Source: Balanoglossus misakiensis
Taxonomy: Eukaryota; Hemichordata
Assembly: GCA_040954595.2 (NCBI GenBank)
Contig: CM082597.2
Coordinates: 2,046,001 to 2,110,000 of the forward strand
Length of the DNA stretch: 64,000 nt
Direction of reading: 5' to 3'
Every line of letters starts with the position of its first letter. The stretch's first letter is position 1. This document shows, piece by piece, positions 10,903-18,817 of this stretch. Made by a program: the position numbers and the translations under genes. The notes beneath the pieces were generated by a model that had not been told where the DNA came from, did no database searches, and saw only the letters and a program-made list of their open reading frames with translations.

Positions 10903-13900
10903 CTACACCTCTTCGCTTCTCTCTCTGTCCACACTGTGTGGAGCATCGCAAGATTCCTCCAAATTCTCACTTCTGTCGCCTAGCGCTTCCGTATACGGAG
11001 GTGGAAGTTCCGAGGGCAACAAGAGACTCTCATGATGTTCGGTGTAGGGAGGAGGTTCTGGGCCTGTAGAGGGAGCTGTTCGTATCCTTCCATCTTCCAC
11101 GTAGACGATCGGAGCCGGTCTCACGAGAAGAGAACGGTCGCTGTCGGTTACAGATGACAATAATTCTACGGAAGAGAAATATATTGGAATGTACCACATT
11201 AGAGATACATGTTAATCTCGCAAATATGTCAATACAAGTTGCAATTTCCAAGTTTGAAAATATCCATGCATTTGATATCTATCCCCTACATACATGAAGC
11301 AAAGATCTATTTAATGTCTCTTATGACTACAGAAGATATCCCACCTCCGTTTCTTTGAAACGATCTTCTAATCGTCATGATAATTATCCCTCTCTTCCTG
11401 GCTTTGATGGCATAGATCGTCACGACGATACTAATGATCAGGATGACCACTATTGCTATGGCAACCGCAATGAAAGACGAACTGGTCACGGTACTGTTGT
11501 AGTAGTTGGTGTCGATCAACAGTGTAGGCATGGCCGTCATGGGGTTAAAGGTCGGGAAATACTTGGGGAGTTCTGCCACCTCTTCATGAGGCTGTGAATA
11601 AAGGATGAGAAGAATTAATACAGTTAAATATCTGTTCCATAAATTTTGTATAGGAGTGCCTATATGTGTGTGTGTGTGTGTGTACATATGTGCATGAAAC
11701 TACATTAACAATTGTGATGACTCACAAAGTTTTTGTGTATAGTACCCACTCGGCAGATTTTGATTTTCTTTGGACTCTTTGCACTATATAGGACGATAAT
11801 TGTGCCAACCAAACCCCCTGGCATAGACCCAGAACAGAAAAAAAACTCATAAAAAGTGTCATTTACAGCAGGTGACCCAGTGACCTGATACCACATTGTG
11901 GCGTGGTGGAGTGACAAAAACATGCGCACAAAAATTTGGCACTGTGTCAAGTCCATCCAATTCATAATAGCTGCTCTTGCATGACAGTGAAATGATTATC
12001 TCCAGGTCCTGGGTTCATTTTAACCCTTTCACCCCAGTTCCCTCTTTAGAAGTCTAACCTAACCATAGAAAAACGCTCTGTTGAAAAGGGAAGGTTTTAA
12101 AACTGAATACTTCAATGAGATATTTATGCCACTTATACTGACTGAATAGTGCATGGACCTTAATTTGCTTGCACACGGTTATAAAACTTGTACGAGTCCC
12201 AACATAAACAGTCACTCTGTTTTTTATCGACTGAAAAACATCTTGTTTTTGAAATCTGTACCGATCAGCACCCGCAAGTCTTGGCAAAACGCCATTTGCA
12301 TTATTGCCAACGATTACAAACATATCAATGGAGATTGGACTCTTGCTCTAAAATCTCTCAAGTACCACACACCCAAAATTACAACTGTTTCGGCTAAGAA
12401 CTGTATAATTTGGACAAAGCTGAAATGAAACTACCAACAGCATGAGGCCGCAAGGGTAAAAATTATCTGATCTGTTTATGCAACTTGATAACACTGGCTG
12501 GGCGACCCCCACTTTCTGAAGTTTCAGTCCTCGGAAGATAAAATTAGAATTTGGAGGAAATAGCTGCAAGTCAGCATTATGTCAACACATTACCATACCA
12601 GGCGTTCTCAGTCACATAAGCAAGCATTTTCTAGTCACAGATACTTCACACTATAGCGTCACATGGATATATTTAGAGTCCTATATTTTGGACAAACACG
12701 TAGAAAAAACATGGAAGCCATGAACTGTCTGCATGCAAGAGGTGGTGAAGGTATAGACTGATTTATTATTGTAACTGGACAAGACGAGATCGACGAACCC
12801 ATGCCCTCGTATCTCCAAAGATTCAGTCTGCTGGAAGTAATTTAGCATTGGAGGAAAGCCCTGTGACTTTGACCCCTTGTGCCATAAAACATTCACTATC
12901 TGCACACGTTCTTGTCTGATTAGCTAACACAGGGCTAACGTTGGGTTAGACACGTGCTAGCTAATTCTCCATACTATCTATTGCAGCCGTTTGTGTGGCT
13001 TATTCTGGTGACTGACATTGTTAATGCAGATTTGCATGGTACTATTATCACGAAGATGTGACAATGTGCTAGATATGTTGACCCCGGCTGACCTTGGGTA
13101 GCTCAGATATTCATATAGAGACTTACAAGTAGTTCTGACGTGTACTGAGTGACTGACATCCTCTTTACCCTTTCGCCACCATGGTTTGACCCAAATCCAT
13201 TGTTTCTATGGCAAATTTTGAACTCTACAGAGAGAACTGGGGGGTGGAAGGGTTATAATTGTTTTGAAGACTGGATCTCCTTGCAAGGTTATCGTCAAAA
13301 CAGGGCTTGTTATTGTTTGCAGAACTTAAAAGTTATGTAAAGAAATCAAAGGGAGACCTCGCAGCCCACTGACCAGGGGGACAGTTTCAGGGTCAAAGGT
13401 GAAGCATCCTTGAGAAAGGCACTTCACTGATCATTCTCCTTCCACCGAAAAATAACGGGCAATACAGGGCATCTGAGTTGTTTTGGTAATTTGCACATGT
13501 TTCTGCAGTCACCCTAAAAATGGAAGTTGACCTAAAAAACTCACCACGGGTAATTCTGGAATTTCCGGAGCTGGTTCCGCGGTATTGTCGAAGTACCAGT
13601 AATCCTGCTCCCCTATATTATGCAGAAGCTGGTTCAAAAACTCGTCGAACAGCTCATCTGGTGACTCTGTGCCAAGTACTGGGGGTGCTAGAAAAAATAA
13701 CCCAGGTATAATTATCATATTTAATGTCATTGACGAGTAATTAATATATCATCAGTATGACAGAACCAACTCAATTCATGGACGGTCACACACATATCTT
13801 TTATTTTCAATTCTCACCTGGAAAATTCTGTTGTTTGTGGTAGTCCTTGGGAAGACTCTGACAACTCGACAACCAACATGCTAAGAGTATTACACTCTGG

Positions 13901-14415
13901 GCTGCAGAAATAGAATGATACAAATAAGCATTATAATGCAGAAATTGACTTGATTTGATCACCTAGAATTCTTATATGCATTGATTTCAATTTCACTTCT
14001 GTTTATGCAAATCCCCATGGATACCAGTGTCTATTCCGTTGCCTGGACAAGTATAAACTTAATGCTGCAACTAAGCAAGTAATTGACAACGTCCAGTACA
14101 TATGTCTATTTCCGGTTGCCATGTCCTGTTTCGCGTGTCTCTGATCGCGATCGTGTCATCTTCATTACAATATCAAATCAGTGACGGACTTATGTAACTA
14201 AACAGTTACATCATTATGTTGCACTTGACTGAACTGTGGAGTACGTCTATGTTGCAGATTCATTTGGTAAAGGGATCGACATTTACAAGCTTTTATAGAA
14301 ACCGGAACATATACGTCCATGTTTGGGATCTCATAATGCAATACACAAACCATGTACATTACAAATTTGATTACTAATGCTTACCTATTAATCTCCGTGC
14401 TATCGAGCACAACAT
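10903..14415 (-). CDS. Single-pass type I membrane protein with two cytoplasmic PPPY motifs
   Basis: Five minus-strand exons join in phase: 14385-14415, 13818-13901, 13545-13687, 11345-11591 and 10903-11165, giving 255 residues. The first two exons make a signal peptide (MLCSIARRL, then a hydrophobic stretch ending near CQS). The ectodomain (about 28-125) has no cysteine, is rich in Pro, Asp and Glu, and has an NST sequon near residue 118. One transmembrane helix spans about 126-148, followed by the basic stop-transfer KARKRG. The tail carries two near-identical PPPYTE motifs at about 206-211 and 223-228. PPxY motifs bind WW domains, notably of Nedd4-family ubiquitin ligases, so a trafficking or ubiquitin adaptor role is plausible (inference). 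I cannot assign an orthologue. Commissureless, Shisa and PRRG proteins have comparable layouts, but the Shisa Cys-rich and PRRG Gla ectodomains are missing. Every splice site is GT-AG and the intron phases are 1, 1, 0, 1. Confidence 0.75.
12018..12070. repeat. Partial copy of the ~92-bp TTAACCCTTTCACC repeat
   Basis: It begins TTTTAACCCTTTCACCCCAG and matches the left half of the family described at 46508, then breaks off after the CTAACCATAGAAAA segment. It lies in the large intron of the PPxY gene. Confidence 0.65.
12435..12563 (-). other. Candidate cassette exon A in intron 3 of the PPxY gene
   Basis: On the minus strand this 129-base segment is open (43 codons), preceded by TTGCAG and followed by GTAGTT. 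It is phase 0 at both ends, so it could be inserted in frame between exons 3 and 4 of the PPxY gene. Its protein shares the pattern FPPxxNF...L...G...VLSSxxNxS with candidate segment B at 12724-12860. No family is recognised. It could be a cassette exon, an exon relic or a repeat. Confidence 0.3.
12724..12860 (-). other. Candidate exon B, paralogous to segment A
   Basis: A minus-strand open segment after a CACAG acceptor. Its translation (GFPPMLNYF..., LVLSSYNNKS) aligns with segment A at 12435-12563 with roughly 30% identity and similar nucleotide blocks. No good splice donor follows: GTTCAT and GTGTTT are the nearest GT sites. Inclusion in a transcript is therefore uncertain. Confidence 0.25.
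13166..13256. repeat. Copy of the ~92-bp TTAACCCTTTCACC repeat, inverted orientation
   Basis: It runs from TACCCTTTCGCCACCATGG to GGGGTGGAAGGGTTATA. The order of internal blocks is reversed compared with the copy at 46508, as expected for a palindromic element inserted the other way round. It lies in intron 3 of the PPxY gene. Confidence 0.75.
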
Positions 14416-16186
14416 GGCGAATTATTTATGTATCGCTTGCACAGATCAACGCTTTTCTTTCGGGCGTAGGCGAAGTATGGTCCTATAATATTGGCGCAGC
14501 CTTCAAATACTGGAGTTCTCGAAGGACAGGCAGCTAGACTGTAGACACGACCCGGTTATAGTAAATCGTCTGAAAAGTGGGCGGATCTGACAGGCAACGT
14601 CACCACCACGTGCAGCGATCCTGCGACGCAAAATATAACCACACGCCCTTCAATACGACCCACTTACCAGAAAAATAACTAAACAAAGAACCGAATTGCG
14701 AAAAAATGAGCGATTTTCAGCGCAAAATTCACCCCAGAGCGGAGTACTTGTATCTTGGATAATAATATTAATTCAGCCGACCAGGGGCCCGTCAATTTCA
14801 TCCGATTCGAGTTGGAAATTACCATTGAGGGCCACAACAGTTCAAAGTACTTACTTTACAATAATTCCTCGAAAACAGACAGCTTGCTGGATATTTTATC
14901 GCCTAAACGCGGTCTTCCGTTCGTTGCGAAGGTTAATATTTTGTTTATACGCGACAATTCGTCGATGAGTGTGTCCGATTTCAGGCGCGCCGGTGTGTAT
15001 GTTTCTCATGACATGACCGTGATATTATTAGCAATTTAAATTAGGTGAATTCCACTCATCCTAGGGGGTGTTCTACGCTGTGTAATGAACATCTTTCCCC
15101 AAAAAAACCACTCAGGAGGGGAAGATTTTGCTATATTTATCTTAAACCAGTAGTTGTATATGATTTATATAACATATAAATAAAGTACATCTAGACAGAA
15201 CACGACAATGCTTGCCCCATTTGCAATCTCCTCATATTTGTCCACCCCATGACTGTAAATGGCTGCTAACCTCTCCCGCCGAACGTATGCTGAATGCGGA
15301 AGTACTTTTCCACTGAGCTCTGCATGCATTGTTTACAAACAAAGCGAGCGGGTATCTTAGTGAAGGCCCATAAATGTATTCATTGAAAGTTTTCGCGGGA
15401 AGAGTGTATTGTAGAAGAGCACTCAAGCGCCCCTACCCCCGGGGAGGGGGGGGGGGCTCTGTGTGTCCACTGTTTCAGGTATCGCCTGTTGGTGATAGTT
15501 TGGCGAAATCACAGTCATTCATCACAGTGTTTATCATACCAAAGATTCCTTTGTTTTAGGCAACGCACCATTTACATATAACTGGTAAATTTATTGTGGA
15601 AAGGTCTAGCACACATAATTGTATCACTTAATTATAATTGCCACGCATGCATCACATTGCATGTGAATAATTAAAATTAACACAGTCGCATACACACATG
15701 TGAATTCCTCACAACGTCGCCCCGGCCCTCTTCCATTTTGAAGTTTTTTTTCCACACAACCAAACATACTCTTTCCCTGTATTTAAACACACCTTTTTTA
15801 TCATACTTTAAACACACCTTTTGTATCATACTTGGACTAAATCTTGGACTAAATCTGCGTCAGCAATGCGGTTCTTTGCTCTTACAGGCCGTTGTACATG
15901 TGCTGGCTGTGTCATGAATCCTTGGTTACCCAGACTCCCCCGCGGTAAACGAGAGTACCTAAAACCCCTGTTTCAACCGTTGGCTGCGCTGTGGTACAAG
16001 AAATGGGACAGGGACAAAATGACGTATGACGCACGTGACTGCACGTGCATATATGAGCACAGTATCACATGAGACGAATTATTTATGCAAATATTCCCTG
16101 CCACCATGTGCTGTCTCACTGCTCCTTGTCCCGACTCTTCCACGTGCACCTTCATTTTACTTCCTTGTTTTGACAGCAGGGTTATT
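14416..16186. other. Intergenic region between the PPxY gene and the acyl-CoA synthetase
   Basis: Contains the promoter side of the PPxY gene (its first coding exon ends at 14415, minus strand) and the region beyond the 3' end of the acyl-CoA synthetase gene. Open frames of 60-94 codons at 14696-15039 resemble no protein I know. A C/G homopolymer stretch lies near 15430-15456. No RNA gene was recognised. Confidence 0.5.
15783..15857. repeat. Two nested short tandem duplications
   Basis: A ~25-bp unit (TTAAACACACCTTTT, then TATCATACT) is present twice with slight differences. It is followed directly by two copies of a 12-bp unit, TTGGACTAAATC. Non-coding; typical slippage products. Confidence 0.75.
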
Positions 16187-16193
16187 TTTATTT
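16187..16193 (-). terminator. Poly(A) signal for the acyl-CoA synthetase gene
   Basis: A minus-strand AATAAA about 65 bases after the stop codon. Another AATAAA overlaps the TAA stop itself at 16250-16255. Either could serve; assignment is positional. Confidence 0.4.
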
Positions 16194-16254
16194 CGGTGTG
16201 ACAAATTTGGTCTACATATGCTAATTTGAATAAAATCAAAATGGCCGCTATTTA

Positions 16255-17936
16255 TTACTCCATTTTTAGCCGGTCACACGCCATTTTTGCCAACTCGCCT
16301 CGCTTGGTCTTTCCACTGTTAGTTTTGGGGAAACTGTCAAAGAACAGAATATATTTTGGAAGGATAAAAACATCCACTTTCTCTTTTAAAAGCGCCATCA
16401 ACTCCTCGCGTGTACATTCTTCATTTGGTCGAAGAATGACACACAGGCAAATCTCGTTGATCATTTTCTCATCTGGTACAGGCACGGCGTGACAGAATTG
16501 CACCTTAGAATGACCAATAAGATGTCTCTCTAGTTCAACAGGATATATTTTCCTCGTGTTCTTCATAATACAGTCATCCTTCCTCCCCAACACGCGAAGT
16601 CTTCCATCCTCAAGCATGATTCCTACGTCTCCAGTGATATACCACCCCGATTCTGTTTTCGCGGCCCTTGTCTTCTCGTCGTCTCCCATGTAATGCGAGA
16701 AGACATTTGCACCACGAATGCAGATTTCCCCTTCGGTATTGATAGGCACAATTCGGAATTCTTCGTCGACTATTTTGATCTCCGAATGTGGAACTGGTCG
16801 GCCAACTGTTGTCCATTTTTCGTCGATGGGGTCACTTGCCAGATGATACGTAACAAGTTGGGCTTCTGTAATGCCATAGATATATTGTATGTTCGGGGCC
16901 ATTACATGCCTCAACTTTTTAGGGTACCTTCTGGTAAAAGGTTTCCGCCAATAATCGCTGATTTCATGGAAGAAAAATCACGTTTTTGCTCCATGTTGGC
17001 TATATGAAAAGCATGCGATGGGTAAAGAATTAGAGATGTGCATCTCTCTGCCTCCAGCAAACTCATCACTGTAGTGACGTCAGCCGATTCCGTCATGACG
17101 AGCCTGTCACCACCAACAACCATTGCTGCTACCATGGTATCGAATGAAACAAAAAAGCAAGGTACACAAGCGAGGTGACTGGCAGGCTCCCCTCCTTGTA
17201 GCTGAGCCAGCATTGTGTACTGGAAGATGAACGATTCCACCAGTCCGTGGTGAGAATGGACAACAGCCTTTGAATCCCCCGTGCTGCCAGAGGTGAATAC
17301 AATCACAGCATAGTCGTCAGGCTGGACTTCCATTTGTACGGTCTCCAGATTGGAATCTGCCGAAGGGACGAGTATGAGGTCACGAAACGCGAGCCATGCA
17401 CCCGTCTTCTCCGTTGAGTCAACGTTGATTAAACAACGGACACTTGGAAGAAGCTTGGGAGTATAAAGGCCAGACGCTTCATCCACTCCAGGAACTAACT
17501 CAGCGATGTTAGGAAGACAATTGTTGTCCACTACCAATACAGAACAGCTGGTTTTATTGATCTGTTTTGCGAGGTCCTCTGATTTTAGGGATGTATCAAG
17601 TCGAACACAGACCAGTCCAGCTTTGACAGCTCCCAAGTAACCCACTACATATTCGTATCGCCTTCCAACTAGCAGTCCTAACCTTTCACCTCTTCGCAGA
17701 CCGAGCTCCATCAAACCAGAAGCCAGCCCATCAACCTGACGTCTCAACTCTTTGAAAGTTATTCGCTTGACGGAACCATTCTTTCGGTAGCCAGTGATTG
17801 CTTCTCTGTCCGGATAACAATCGCTAGTTAAATCAAACAGTTGACCGAGGGTCTTTCCACAGAATCGTCGCTGACCTGGCGTATGGCAGTAGCTTCTCGT
17901 CAACTTCGTTGTCGTCGCAATAATTTGTGAAGCCAT
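16255..17936 (-). CDS. ACSF2-like acyl-CoA synthetase, intronless, with one frameshift
   Basis: Two minus-strand frames, 16911-17936 (341 residues from ATG at 17936) and 16255-16914 (219 codons), together cover a full-length ANL-superfamily acyl-CoA synthetase of about 560 residues. Enzymes of this family activate fatty acids to acyl-AMP and then acyl-CoA, usually in mitochondria. Motifs in order: FTSGSTGDSKAVVHSHHG (P-loop), YGITE, GWYITGDVG, LGRKDDCIMKN and PKTNSGKTKRGEL, all intact. The N-terminal block SYCHTPGQ...GKTLGQLFD matches ACSF2-type enzymes. The frame changes at a run of five A (plus-strand T run 16916-16920) just before YGITE; one more A would restore the frame. It could be a sequencing error, an allele or a young pseudogene. 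There are no introns, unlike the neighbouring genes, which suggests an old retrocopy. No poly(A) tail or target duplication was seen. Confidence 0.8.
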
Positions 17937-18600
17937 TTTGAAAGTTGAAGTTGCCTATTTAATTACCTGTTTGGGTTAATTATGAATTGGACAAAATGAG
18001 AAAAACATAATGCATTTAAGTGGCCCGAGTTTGCGCAAGTTAATAATAAAAGAAACCAGTTCAACTTTAGACCTAGGGTCAATACACTGTAGTACAAGAA
18101 TGAGGTGAAAAGGTTACTGTTGGGATCGGACTTGATCACCCACGTCGGAGCACTAACTCAGCTCTGATGTCTCCCCTATCTAACCCACAATAAGAATATT
18201 GGAAGAGTAAGCAATTTCCCCCAAATAGGATACAACACCCAGATGGCTTTTTGGGAATGAAATCATGCATGTCAACATTGTTCTACTCACCTCAGAGTTT
18301 TACCACTGCGTGATTTACAGTATACGATACAATCGACTGCGCACGCATGCATTGGCTTTTGACACCGACCTGACCTGCCTATCACCATACCTGATTTATA
18401 TGATCACTCCCAACCAATGGTAAACTCTATATCTACACAGATGTACACATTAGGTCGTTAATTAGCCGACAAGAAGTACTTCGTGATTGGTCAGAATTAG
18501 AAAATGTTATATCGGCACCTGGCAAGAGGTATAATAGCATCCTCGCAAATGTTCCAACAGACATTTCGGGGCGAATATTTGCGACAAAACGACACAACAA
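17937..18600. other. Intergenic: 5' flank of the acyl-CoA synthetase gene
   Basis: AT-rich, with no coding exon recognised. It should hold the promoter of the minus-strand acyl-CoA synthetase and the end of the Gla-vWD gene's 3' flank. Confidence 0.5.
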
Positions 18601-18609
18601 CTCTGCTCG

Positions 18610-18641
18610 TTTATTATAGGTTTCTGATATACTGGTTTATT
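18610..18641 (-). terminator. Two candidate poly(A) signals for the Gla-vWD gene
   Basis: Minus-strand AATAAA occurs at 18610-18615 and again at 18636-18641, about 180-210 bases after the stop codon at 18818. Confidence 0.45.
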
Positions 18642-18817
18642 GACTCAACTCTTCTAAATAATATGGCGGAAGTGACGAAACACTAAAATCTGTCACCAAT
18701 CCATTATAGTATCTGACCCCTACAAAACAGTTATTAAGATAGCCGGAAGAAATCTTTGTGATTTTCTTCTGTTGTTATATGTCAATCATAGTAGGAGCTT
18801 CCCGTCTTCTCTATAAT

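Noticed and set aside
14696-15039. Overlapping 90-94-codon plus-strand frames upstream of the PPxY gene
   Set aside because: They start at non-ATG codons or run in competing frames and resemble no known protein.
16911-16925. Programmed ribosomal frameshifting in the acyl-CoA synthetase
   Set aside because: The codons are CTA AAA AGT, which do not form an X XXY YYZ slippery heptamer in the zero frame, and no need for two products is known in this family.
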